Shown here in pieces: positions 45,008 through 53,823 of a DNA stretch of 64,000 bases. Numbering within the stretch: position 1 is the first letter of the stretch; every line of letters starts with the position of its first letter. The position numbers and the translations under genes were made by a program. Location: contig NZ_LYWY01000037.1 in NCBI RefSeq assembly GCF_001661915.1, positions 310,001 through 374,000 of the forward strand. Direction: 5' to 3'. The notes under the pieces are model-generated. The model worked only from the letters and a program-made list of their open reading frames with translations, ran no database searches and had not been told where the DNA came from. The stretch is from Croceicoccus pelagius. GTDB taxonomy: Bacteria > Pseudomonadota > Alphaproteobacteria > Sphingomonadales > Sphingomonadaceae.

Positions 45008-45549
45008 GGTTCACGCCTCCCGGTCCAGGTTCGCGCCAGGCCTTCGCTGACCAGCTGATCGCCAAGCGAGCGGCCGCCGCGCGTTACAACCCGCAATTTG
45101 CGACCGTACTGATCCTCATCTCTGCTCCCGATAGTCCTCAGTTCAAAGGGCCCGTCATTGAGCAATTCGACAAGGCGGTGCGTCGCGCGCATGCCGAGCT
45201 GGTATTCATAGTCGCAACGAGGCTCGCTGATCTCGGGAGTGTCGATGTCGGCAATCCGGATCTTCACGCCATCAAGCCACAAAGTATCTCCATCCACGAC
45301 GCATGTGCGTCGGATGGATCCGCAGATGTTGAATTGTGGGGAGCTTGCTTGCTGGAATAAAGCCTGAGGCTGCTGATCGTCGTTAGCAAGGCTGGCATCA
45401 TGGACTGGCCAGTTGAGTGCCAGCATCCCTCCAGCAAATACGATCGCGAATGCTCCCAAACCCAACGCGATCTCCTTTCTCAGCTTCCGGCGCTTCTGTG
45501 TCTTCAACGCCTTGCGAAAGTCGAACGGCTCACCGGGGGTCTCATTCAC
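44998..45549 (-). CDS. Thermonuclease (SNase) family protein, membrane anchored
   Basis: 183-residue protein with a basic N-terminal tail, one transmembrane helix (about 27-46) and an SNase domain: CVVDGDTLWLDGVKIRIADI and DTPEISEP contain the DGDT and R-x-x-D-x-x-E residues, and DQYGRKLRVV carries the third catalytic Arg. The domain would be periplasmic. It lies between a lytic transglycosylase and a DUF6961 gene in the element. SNase genes of this type often accompany conjugation genes; whether it processes DNA during transfer is unknown. Confidence 0.87.
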   Translation of the reverse strand: MNETPGEPFDFRKALKTQKRRKLRKEIALGLGAFAIVFAGGMLALNWPVHDASLANDDQQPQALFQQASSPQFNICGSIRRTCVVDGDTLWLDGVKIRIADIDTPEISEPRCDYEYQLGMRATHRLVELLNDGPFELRTIGSRDEDQYGRKLRVVTRGGRSLGDQLVSEGLARTWTGRREPWC

Positions 45550-45613
45550 TGGCGTTGTCCGTCTTCATTCCGGCACATGATTTCAGACAATAGCCGGAAA
45601 TCAGGTAGTTTCG

Positions 45614-46198
45614 TCAATTGTACGTACCAATTGCTTGCCAACGTCCCAACACAGACCGGACATATTGCGGCGTTTCACCATTGTTGGGAATGCCGCGTGA
45701 TCGGGAGACGGCACCTGGGCCAGCATTGTAAGCAGCCAAGGCCAGGTGGACCGCGTCGAACCGGTCCAACATATCGCGAAGGTACCTGGCGCCACCGTCG
45801 ATCGATGCAAGAGGGTCATGACGGTTCCGGACGCCCAGTTCTCTCGCCGTGGCCGGCATAAGCTGAGCCAGCCCGGCAGCACCGGCCGGACTCACAGCCA
45901 TCGGATTGAAGCGGGACTCAGCCCAGATAAGAGCACGAAGCAGGTTGGTCGGAAGCCCGTAACGGCGTTCAGCCTCGGCTATCGCCGCCATATACAAGCC
46001 TTCCCGGTAGGATACGTTTGCTGGCTCGGCCTGGTAGATTGCAGGAAGATATTCCCTTGCCGGCTGCTGGTCCGCCTTCGGCGGAACGATCGCGTGCTCG
46101 AACAAGGTGAAATCCTGGGCGCGAACTTGCTGTGAGGAGGTCGCGATCATCCCCAGACAGGCGACCGCTAGCGCGGTCAGACAATTGAGGCAGGTCAT
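45614..46198 (-). CDS. Lytic transglycosylase (SLT domain), VirB1-like
   Basis: 194-residue exported muramidase-type enzyme starting at ATG 46198 (MTCLNCLTALAVACLG), with a signal peptide ending QVRAQ. The SLT fold shows the catalytic Glu in ALIWAESRFNPMAVS, then GAAGLAQLMPATARELG and LALAAYNAGPGAV. It probably opens peptidoglycan for a type IV secretion channel, as VirB1 does; the channel genes are not in the window. It is the first gene of a short minus-strand unit. Confidence 0.9.
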   Translation of the reverse strand: MTCLNCLTALAVACLGMIATSSQQVRAQDFTLFEHAIVPPKADQQPAREYLPAIYQAEPANVSYREGLYMAAIAEAERRYGLPTNLLRALIWAESRFNPMAVSPAGAAGLAQLMPATARELGVRNRHDPLASIDGGARYLRDMLDRFDAVHLALAAYNAGPGAVSRSRGIPNNGETPQYVRSVLGRWQAIGTYN

Positions 46199-46336
46199 CT
46201 CGACTTGTGCTCCATTGATTCGAATCGAAAGAGAACATAAAAAGAACATGTGCCTGTAGGAAAGCCGCGAATGCCTGCCTTTGGGAGAGGAGAGGAACGC
46301 TGATGAGGGGGCCATTTTGCATGCTGAGGAGCTCGC

Positions 46337-47245
46337 ATGTCCCTGTCAGTCCAAACTCATCCCAACCGGTCGCTTGCCGAGACCGCCCGTCGTATCTGCG
46401 AAGCGCGAGGGGGCAAATGGTCCGGCACAAAGGGCATGGCTTGTTGCCCCGCGCATGATGACCGCACGCCGTCCCTTGGTGTGACGCTCGGCCAAAAGGC
46501 CATCCTCTTCCACTGTTTCGCGGGATGCGATCAGCAGAGCGTGCTGGCTGCTTTGGCGCGTGAAGGTTTCGAAGCACCGGCGCTTTTTTCAGCTTCTGCG
46601 ACCACCAACGAACCCGAATCGACCAGCACCCGCAAACCCTCGGCGGCAGCGCTGAGGATCTGGCGCGATGCGCAGCCACTGCGTGCCAGTCCGGCAAAGG
46701 CATATCTTGAGAGCCGCGGCATCCTCGCCGTATCGCCGGCGCTCCGCTTCCACCCACGAACGCCGCTTGGTCCGAAGGGACGCACTCGCTTTTTGCCCGC
46801 CATGATTGCGGCAGTCAGCCTCGACGAGGGGCCGATCGCCATCCATCGCACATTCCTTTCGGGCGACGCCAAGGCCGACTTCGAAAAACCGAAGCGCGCG
46901 CTCGGCGCGCTCGATGAAGCTGCTGCCCGTCTCTTCGCTCCGGTTTCCGGCAAGCTCGGCCTTGCTGAGGGAATCGAGAGCGCGATGTCGGCCTATGCTC
47001 TCACCGGTATTCCCGTCTGGGCGACCCTGGGCAATGAGCGCTTCGGCCTCGTCAGCGTGCCCGAGAGTGTGGCCGAGCTTCATCTCTTCGTCGATCATGA
47101 TGCTGGCGGCGAGCTGGCCGCGTCGCGTGGCCTGGCCGCTTATGCCCGCGATGGGCGAACGATCCACGTTCGCAAACCCTCATCACACGACACCGACTGG
47201 AACGATGAACTGACAGCATGGCTGCGCCGCAAAGCGGCGCGGTAG
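46337..47245 (+). CDS. CHC2 zinc-finger / Toprim primase-like protein
   Basis: 302-residue primase-like protein. Residues about 35-72 look like a DnaG-type CHC2 zinc domain (CCPAHDDRTPSLGV; HCFAGCDQQS). Residues about 208-290 are a Toprim domain with Glu in GLAEGIESAMSAYALTG and the acidic pair in LFVDHDAGGE. It lacks a DnaB-binding tail. It likely primes or processes element DNA after entry. The plus-strand gene run starts here; the next gene follows after a 75-base structured leader. Confidence 0.87.
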   Translation: MSLSVQTHPNRSLAETARRICEARGGKWSGTKGMACCPAHDDRTPSLGVTLGQKAILFHCFAGCDQQSVLAALAREGFEAPALFSASATTNEPESTSTRKPSAAALRIWRDAQPLRASPAKAYLESRGILAVSPALRFHPRTPLGPKGRTRFLPAMIAAVSLDEGPIAIHRTFLSGDAKADFEKPKRALGALDEAAARLFAPVSGKLGLAEGIESAMSAYALTGIPVWATLGNERFGLVSVPESVAELHLFVDHDAGGELAASRGLAAYARDGRTIHVRKPSSHDTDWNDELTAWLRRKAAR

Positions 47246-47320
47246 AGGAGAGAGAGCTTCTCGAATTCCTGATCCGGCAGAGGGCGTGTCCCAATGCCCC
47301 CATCAGGAGGACGAATTGCC
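47246..47320 (+). promoter_or_regulatory. Structured leader of the strawberry-notch gene
   Basis: TCCTGAT (47267-47273) is the exact reverse complement of ATCAGGA (47302-47308), which is part of the ribosome-binding site ATCAGGAGG. A small hairpin GAGA-GCT-TCTC (47252-47262) lies before it. The start ATG is at 47321. The same layout is seen before ardC, the DUF2493 gene and the gene at 63278. Confidence 0.55.
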
Positions 47321-50300
47321 ATGTTTCAATCAGACCTGTTTCCAGCTGGCGAGCAGTTGTCGTCAGTGCCATTGGCCTACGCCATCGGCACCAGGATTGC
47401 CGAGCTTCTTGCTTCGGGACGTCATCTTGCCCGTGCGGACATTTCCGGCTTGTTTGCCCAAGAGACTGGCGTCTTAGACTGGGGAAGCGCCTGGACGATC
47501 GACGACTACAACAACGCGGTCGAGATCGGCGCGCTGCTCTGGCTTCGAGAGTCCTCACGGATCGATCTGGCGACGAATGTACACGAAGCCGAAGCGCGGT
47601 TCGACTGGCTCGAAGCAGCCTTGCCGCCGCGGCACGTTCGCAGCGAAGCACAGGTCGAGCTCCAGCAGTTCTCGACCCCGCCAATGCTGGCCTGGCTGAT
47701 GGCGAAGGCCGCAGCTGTCTCGGCGCAAGACACGCTCCTCGAACCGTCCGCAGGCAATGGTGCCCTTGCTCTCTGGAGTTGCCTCCAGAACGCTTCGCTG
47801 CTCCTCAACGAGATCGATCCGGCAAGACGAGACGGTCTGGCCCACGTCTTCCCTTCGGCCACCATCGCTGCGCATGACGGGGAACTTATCGCCGACCTGC
47901 TTCGCGGCCCTGTTCCGTCTGCCGTGCTGATGAACCCGCCGTTCGCTCACAGCCTGGAACGCGGCAAGGACGGCGGCACGGCGCAGCGCCACCTGCGCAG
48001 CGCGATCCGGGCCGCTGCCGATGGGGCGAGGATTGTCGCCATCATGCCCGAAGGCTTCGATGCTTCCACCTTCGCCGAGGCACAGGACGAAGCGTCGCTT
48101 CTCCTCGATGTGCGGCTGCAGCAGATGTTTCGCCGAACTGGGACAGGTATCGCCGTTCGCCTGGTCGTGTTCGACAAGACGCCGACTGCGCCTGCGTCAG
48201 CGATCACCGGAGATACCGCCGACCTGATCGGACTCCACGAGCTTATCACTGCGCTTCGGCCCCGCGCGCAGACATCAGGCAACATTCATCGTCTGCCAGT
48301 CGGCAAACCTATGCGCCTTGTGGGCAAGGCTTCGACCCAACGCACGCCGGTCCGGCCGGTGGCGCCGTTCGCAGCGACACCAGAAGCCACAACAAATACA
48401 ATCGATCTTGCCTATTCGGTCCTCGCCGACCCCGCACCGGTGCCTGAACAGGCAGGCATCTACCTGCCTTACCGGCCCAGCCGCATCGCGTTCGAGGATG
48501 CGCCGGTCCATCCTACCCCGCTCGTGGAATCGGTCGCCATGGGTTCGGTCACGGCACCGCAGCCCGAAGTGCGGCCGCTTCTCCCTGCAGGCTGGCAAGC
48601 CGATGGCCTTTTATCCGAGGCTCAGTGCGAGACACTGGTCTACGCTGCCCAGGCATTTGCGCGCGATCTTCCGGGCCTGTTCAAGGTCAGCCAGGAAGGT
48701 ACCGCGCTCCAACTGTCCGAAGACGGGCACGCATACCGCCAAGGCTTCTTCCTTGGCGACGGAACCGGAGCGGGCAAGGGACGACAGATCGCCGCGGTCA
48801 TCATGGACCGCTGGCTCGCAGGTGAGCGCCGCCATATCTGGATCACCAAGAACGAGGCGCTGCTCGAAGATGCGCGCCGCGATTGGGAAGCGCTTGGCGG
48901 GCTGCCGCTCGATCTCCAGCCACTCTCACGCTGGAAACTTGGCCACCCTGCAACGATGTCCGAAGGCATTCTCTTCGTCACCTATCCGACGCTGCGCTCG
49001 TGCCGCGCCGAGGATACGCGGCTCGACCAGATCCTTGCCTGGGCGGGCGAGGATTACGATGGCGTGATCGCTTTCGACGAAGCCCACGCCATGGCCAATG
49101 CGCTCGGGGGCTCTTCAATCCGCGGCAAGGTCAAGGGCTCCGAACAAGGAATGGCGGGCCTCAGGCTGCAGAACCATCTCCCGCGCGCCCGCGTGCTCTA
49201 CGCGTCTGCCACTGGCGCTTCGGATATCGCCAACCTCGGTTACACCTCACGGCTTGGTCTCTGGGGACCCGAGACCGCTTTTCCGACCCACGAGGCGTTC
49301 ATGACCGAGATCCGCGCTGGCGGCGTCGCGGCGATGGAGCTTGTCGCCCGCGACCTAAAGGCTCAGGGTCTCTATCTCGCCCGTGCGCTGTCCTTCGCCG
49401 GGATAGAGTACGAGATCCTCGAACACAGCCTGACCGACGCGCAGGTGAAAATCTATGATGCCTATGCCGAGGCCTGGGCAATCATTCACCGCAACCTCGA
49501 AGCTGCACTCGAAGCAACCCGCGTGGTCGACGAGGACAGCGGCGATACACTCAATCGCAACGCCAAGGCTGCGGCGCTCTCAATCTTCGAAGGTACCAAG
49601 CAGCGCTTCTTTGCCCAGCTCCTGCTCTCGATGAAATTGCCTAGCCTGATCCCTGCAATGGAAGCGGCGCTTGGCGAGGATCATTCGGTTGTCGTGCAGC
49701 TGGTCTCGACCGCAGAGGCCATGCTCGACCGGCGCCTTGCCGACCTTACCGTGGAAGAACGCGAAGCGCTCGATATCGATCTCTCACCGCGTGAATATGT
49801 CATCGACTACCTCACGAAGAGCTTCCCGGTACGATTGATGCAGGTCTTCGCCGACGAGGACGGCAATCTTCGCTCCGAGGCGATGAGCGACGGAGAGGGC
49901 AATCCCGTTTTCTGCCCGCGCGCCATTGCTGCGCGCGATGCGCTGATCGAACAGCTTTGCGCACTGCCGCCCATCGCCACTGCGCTCGATGCGATTATTG
50001 AACATTTCGGAACCGACGCCGTGGCCGAAGTCACGGGCCGGACCCGCAGGCTTGTCCTGGGCCGCGATGGTGAGCAGCGCCTCGAACGGCGTAGCCCCAG
50101 CGCCAATGTTGCCGAAGCCCAAAGCTTCATGGAAGGGACCAAGCGCATCCTGGTCTTCTCGGATGCGGGCGGCACCGGGCGTTCCTATCATGCCGACTTG
50201 GGCGCCAGGAACCAGCAGCGCCGGGTTCACTTCCTGCTTGAACCGGGATGGCGCGCCGACAACGCCATCCAGGGTCTTGGTCGCACGAACCGCACCAATC

Positions 50301-51568
50301 AGGCCTCGGCCCCGCTGTTCCGCCCGGTCACCACAGATGTGAAGGGCGAGCGCCGGTTCATCTCGACTATTGCGCGAAGGCTCGACGCTTTGGGCGCGCT
50401 TACGCGCGGCCAGCGCCAGACGGGCGGACAGAACCTGTTCGACCCGGCAGACAATCTCGAAAGCGATTACGCGCGCGATGCGCTCAGCCGCTGGTTCCAG
50501 CTGCTCTATGACGGCAAGCTCGAGGCCACGAGCTTCAGTAACTTTGTCGAGCGCACCGGCCTCCGGCTCGAAAACCCCGATGGCGGGCTGACCGACAATC
50601 TCCCCACGATCCAGCGCTGGCTCAACCGCATCCTCGCCCTGCCGATCGCGCTCCAGAACGGAATCTTCGACGAATATCTCGGGTTGGTAGAGGCGCGGAT
50701 CGAAGCCGCACGCGAAGCCGGAACGCTCGACCAGGGACTGGAAACCGTCAGGGTCGATCGCTTCACGGTCCTTGCCGACGAACTTCTCCGCACGGACCCC
50801 GTGACCGGAGCCGAGACCCGCCTCGTCTCGCTCGAAGTAACGAGGCACCTTCGGCCTCTACGCTTGCAGCGCCTCGTACGCATGCACGAGATCGGCGGCC
50901 CGCGCGCGATCCCGATGCGCAATGCGCGCTCTGGCATGGTCGCACTGTCGGTTCCGGCCCGACGCCTCATTGCTGACGACGGGGCCGTGATCGAACGCCG
51001 CCGCCTGCTGCGCCCGCTCAAGTCCGCGAACTGGACACTTGAGGCACTCGGTGAGAGCCACTGGGAAGAAATTGGCGTCACCGCGTTCACGAGCGCTTGG
51101 CGGGCCGAGGAAGAGGAAGCGGCCAAGTCGCCGGTGACCGAGCGCGTCCATCTCGCCACCGGGCTGCTACTGCCAGTGTGGAAGCGCCTGTCTGGCGATC
51201 ATGTCCGCGTCACTCGGCTCGTTGCCGAGGACGGCCAGTCGATCATTGGGCGTGAAGTGCTCGATATCGATCTCGCCGCAATCGCCGAGACCTTTGGCCT
51301 CTCCAGAGTTACCGCTCCGGCGCCGGACCAGATCGGCGACCTAGTCCTGGCCAGCGGCAAACCGCTGGGCCTTGCCAGCCACGATCCACTCACGGTGAAA
51401 CGCTCGCTGGTCGGCGGCGAACAGCGCCTTGAACTGACCGGGTTCTCGCCCGATCGGCTCGACTGGTACAAGAACAAGGGCTGCTTCACCGAGATCATCC
51501 GCTACCGCACGCGGCTGTTCGTGCCGGTGTCGAGAGCCTCGTCGGTCCTCCCCGCGCTTGCCGCCTGA
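47321..51568 (+). CDS. Strawberry-notch-type helicase with N-terminal DNA methyltransferase-like domain
   Basis: 1415-residue protein from ATG 47321 (MFQSDLFPAGEQ) after a strong AGGAGG. Residues about 90-300 are a methyltransferase-like module with SAM motif LLEPSAGNGALAL (about 140) and NPPF (about 205). The SNO-type superfamily 2 helicase follows: nucleotide loop GDGTGAGKGRQIA (about 483), DEAH box FDEAHAMAN (about 585) and the C-terminal helicase block FSDAGGTGRSYHADLGA (about 949) with GRTNRTNQ. It is a conserved large gene of sphingomonad and other alphaproteobacterial mobile elements. A role in handling incoming DNA or escaping restriction is inferred. Confidence 0.93.
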   Translation: MFQSDLFPAGEQLSSVPLAYAIGTRIAELLASGRHLARADISGLFAQETGVLDWGSAWTIDDYNNAVEIGALLWLRESSRIDLATNVHEAEARFDWLEAALPPRHVRSEAQVELQQFSTPPMLAWLMAKAAAVSAQDTLLEPSAGNGALALWSCLQNASLLLNEIDPARRDGLAHVFPSATIAAHDGELIADLLRGPVPSAVLMNPPFAHSLERGKDGGTAQRHLRSAIRAAADGARIVAIMPEGFDASTFAEAQDEASLLLDVRLQQMFRRTGTGIAVRLVVFDKTPTAPASAITGDTADLIGLHELITALRPRAQTSGNIHRLPVGKPMRLVGKASTQRTPVRPVAPFAATPEATTNTIDLAYSVLADPAPVPEQAGIYLPYRPSRIAFEDAPVHPTPLVESVAMGSVTAPQPEVRPLLPAGWQADGLLSEAQCETLVYAAQAFARDLPGLFKVSQEGTALQLSEDGHAYRQGFFLGDGTGAGKGRQIAAVIMDRWLAGERRHIWITKNEALLEDARRDWEALGGLPLDLQPLSRWKLGHPATMSEGILFVTYPTLRSCRAEDTRLDQILAWAGEDYDGVIAFDEAHAMANALGGSSIRGKVKGSEQGMAGLRLQNHLPRARVLYASATGASDIANLGYTSRLGLWGPETAFPTHEAFMTEIRAGGVAAMELVARDLKAQGLYLARALSFAGIEYEILEHSLTDAQVKIYDAYAEAWAIIHRNLEAALEATRVVDEDSGDTLNRNAKAAALSIFEGTKQRFFAQLLLSMKLPSLIPAMEAALGEDHSVVVQLVSTAEAMLDRRLADLTVEEREALDIDLSPREYVIDYLTKSFPVRLMQVFADEDGNLRSEAMSDGEGNPVFCPRAIAARDALIEQLCALPPIATALDAIIEHFGTDAVAEVTGRTRRLVLGRDGEQRLERRSPSANVAEAQSFMEGTKRILVFSDAGGTGRSYHADLGARNQQRRVHFLLEPGWRADNAIQGLGRTNRTNQASAPLFRPVTTDVKGERRFISTIARRLDALGALTRGQRQTGGQNLFDPADNLESDYARDALSRWFQLLYDGKLEATSFSNFVERTGLRLENPDGGLTDNLPTIQRWLNRILALPIALQNGIFDEYLGLVEARIEAAREAGTLDQGLETVRVDRFTVLADELLRTDPVTGAETRLVSLEVTRHLRPLRLQRLVRMHEIGGPRAIPMRNARSGMVALSVPARRLIADDGAVIERRRLLRPLKSANWTLEALGESHWEEIGVTAFTSAWRAEEEEAAKSPVTERVHLATGLLLPVWKRLSGDHVRVTRLVAEDGQSIIGREVLDIDLAAIAETFGLSRVTAPAPDQIGDLVLASGKPLGLASHDPLTVKRSLVGGEQRLELTGFSPDRLDWYKNKGCFTEIIRYRTRLFVPVSRASSVLPALAA

Positions 51569-51672
51569 TCCTTAGGGCAGACCCCAATCTCAGAATGAGA
51601 GTGGAGGGAGCCCTTTGGGCTTGTGGGCCTCGTGATCCTCACCTGCGCCTTCCTTCCATCAGGAGAACACCC
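51569..51672 (+). promoter_or_regulatory. Structured leader of the parB-like gene
   Basis: Two small perfect hairpins are seen: TCTCA-GAA-TGAGA (51588-51600) and AGCCC-TTT-GGGCT (51609-51621). The leader ends with CATCAGGAGAACACCC before ATG 51673, almost the same as the ardC leader (CATCAGGAGAACTCCC). The strong anti-Shine-Dalgarno arm of the other leaders is missing here; only a 4-base CCTG/CAGG match is seen. Confidence 0.45.
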
Positions 51673-53646
51673 ATGATCCAGTCGATTCCCTTGAAGAAGC
51701 TCGTCCCGAGCCCGCGCAACGTTCGCAAGTCGAACGACGTGCTGGCCGACCTCCAGCTGCGGGCAGACATTGCTGCGCGCGGTCTGCTGCAGAACCTCGT
51801 CGTGCGCAAAGGAAAGCGCGGCAAGTTCGAGGTCGAGGCCGGCGGTCGCCGCCTCGCCGCGCTGCAGGCGCTGGCCGAAGAGGGCACCTTGCCGGAGAAC
51901 CAAGAGGTTACCTGCCTCGTCATCGAAGGCGAGGAAAGCGAAGTGCGCGAAGCCAGCCTTGCCGAGAACTTCCAGCGTCTCGCGATGAACCCGGCCGACG
52001 AGGCGCAGGCTTTCGCGGCGATCATCGAGGCAGGCGCTACCGCCGAAGACGTGGCACGCCGCTTCGGCCTCACCGTCCGTTTCGTCGAAGGGCGCCTGCG
52101 TTTGGCAAGTCTTGCACCCTGTGTCTTCGAAGCGCTCGCCGAAGGCACGATCACGCTCGACATGGCCAAGGCCTATGGCGCGATTTCGGACGTCGAGCGC
52201 CAGGCGCATGTCTATGCCGAGCTGCAGGACGCCTGGTACCAGATCACGCCCGACACGATCCGCCGCATGGTGCTTGATGCCACGGTGCGTGGTTCCGATC
52301 CGCGAGCTGTGCTCGTCGGACGCGATACCTATCTCGACGCAGGTGGCCGGATCGAGCGCGAACTGTTCGACGACGATGCCAGCGAGAGCTGGATCGATGT
52401 CGCGCTGCTCGAAGACCTCGCGCACAAGACCATGGAAGAATCCGCAGAAAAGGTCGCGCTTGAATATGGCCTTGCCTGGGTGCGCGCGACGCTTGGCACC
52501 TATGTCAGCCATGACCTTGTCGAAGGTCTGAGCCGTCTGCCCTGCGAGCCTGCACCAATGACCGAACAGGAAGTGCAGGAGCTCGGCGAGCTCGAGGCCG
52601 ACTATGACCGCGTCGCCGCTGTGCTAGAAGATGAAGACAGCGACGAAGATGAGGTCGCTAAGGCCGAGAAGGAACTGGTGGTGATCGACCGCGCCATGCG
52701 CGCGCTCAATGATCGTCCCCCCGTGCTTGCCGACGAGCTGAAATCGGGGGCAGGTGCCTTCCTCGTCCTCTCGCGCAATGGCGAGCCAACACTGGTCCCG
52801 CAGTACTACACCCAGACCGAGGTCATCACCGACGAAGGCGTGGTCGAACCCATTGAAGAGAGTGGTGCGGCGAAGCCCAAGGGAAGCTCATTGTCGCAGC
52901 GCCTACTCGACGAGCTCGCGATGCAACGCCGCGATATCCTGGCGATCCATCTCGCCAACGATCCGGCACTGGCGCTCGACTTTATGGTCTTCACGCTTGC
53001 CGATGCCGATGGGCACGATTGGCGCGCGAAGAAAGCGTCTACGCTTGTCGGCTCTGTCGCGACCGGCCCCGCCGCCGGGTTCGAGGCCAAGGATGCACCG
53101 GCGAGCGCTGCCTTGGCCGAGTTTGCCGGGTCGCTCGATGAAAGCTGGCGTGCTGGGACAAGCGAGGTCGAGCGGTTCGCCAACTTCCAGGCGCTTTCCG
53201 ACGAGGCGCGCTCGGCCTGGCTTGGTCATGTCGTCTCGCGCACACTCATTGCCAGTCTTGCCTGCGAACGCGAGCGTTCGGTGCCACTGCACGAGATCCT
53301 CGGGTCGCTGCTCGAGATCGAGACGGCGCATTGGTGGCGGCCAACGGCGGCGAACTACTTCGACCGAGTGGCTAAGGCCCGCACGCTCGAGGCGCTCGAT
53401 GCCGCCGGAGGTCCCGAACTGGTCAGTCGGTACGCTGCTTCGAAGAAGGCTGAGCTTTCGAGCGCTGCCGAACGCATCTTCTCGGGCAACTTCATTGGCG
53501 AGCCCGAGGTCAAGGAACGGGCGCAGGCTTGGGTTCCGCCGATCATGCGTTTCGCCGGTTCTGAAGGAGCCGAACTGGCGGATCACGGAGGCGACGAGGC
53601 GGTCAACGCCGAAGCAACTGGCGAAATTGCCGAGCAGGCTGCCTGA
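51673..53646 (+). CDS. ParB/RepB/Spo0J family nuclease-fold protein (element ParB)
   Basis: 657-residue protein from ATG 51673 (MIQSIPLKKLVPSPRNVRK). The ParB N-terminal domain covers residues 1-105, with EAGGRRLAALQAL and ASLAENFQRLAMNPADEAQAF, followed by a KorB-like HTH region (EDVARRFGLTVRFVEGRLRL). The rest (about 250-657) is a long, acidic C-terminal extension of unknown fold. Such large ParB-like proteins lie in the leading regions of conjugative elements, apart from parA, and are not simple partition proteins. No parA is in the window. Confidence 0.9.
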   Translation: MIQSIPLKKLVPSPRNVRKSNDVLADLQLRADIAARGLLQNLVVRKGKRGKFEVEAGGRRLAALQALAEEGTLPENQEVTCLVIEGEESEVREASLAENFQRLAMNPADEAQAFAAIIEAGATAEDVARRFGLTVRFVEGRLRLASLAPCVFEALAEGTITLDMAKAYGAISDVERQAHVYAELQDAWYQITPDTIRRMVLDATVRGSDPRAVLVGRDTYLDAGGRIERELFDDDASESWIDVALLEDLAHKTMEESAEKVALEYGLAWVRATLGTYVSHDLVEGLSRLPCEPAPMTEQEVQELGELEADYDRVAAVLEDEDSDEDEVAKAEKELVVIDRAMRALNDRPPVLADELKSGAGAFLVLSRNGEPTLVPQYYTQTEVITDEGVVEPIEESGAAKPKGSSLSQRLLDELAMQRRDILAIHLANDPALALDFMVFTLADADGHDWRAKKASTLVGSVATGPAAGFEAKDAPASAALAEFAGSLDESWRAGTSEVERFANFQALSDEARSAWLGHVVSRTLIASLACERERSVPLHEILGSLLEIETAHWWRPTAANYFDRVAKARTLEALDAAGGPELVSRYAASKKAELSSAAERIFSGNFIGEPEVKERAQAWVPPIMRFAGSEGAELADHGGDEAVNAEATGEIAEQAA

Positions 53647-53676
53647 CCCCTCCTGACAGGTCCAGATCACTCGGCG

Positions 53677-53710
53677 GGCGGTCCGTCCCAATCGGGACGG
53701 GCCGCCTTTT
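53677..53710 (+). terminator. Intrinsic terminator after the parB-like gene
   Basis: GGCGG-T-CCGTCCC (53677-53689) pairs with GGGACGG-G-CCGCC (53694-53706) with an AATC loop and one T/G wobble, followed by TTTT. It closes the first plus-strand block before the cargo. Confidence 0.9.
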
Positions 53711-53823
53711 CCGTGTCAAATTGTGGGCCGCAAGCCGACTGTCCGATGTTAGCGGCGTGAGCGCACAAGGCTGCCATTCAGCTAATGACCCAACCGAAAT
53801 TCGACGGGCTCGCCGACCACGGC

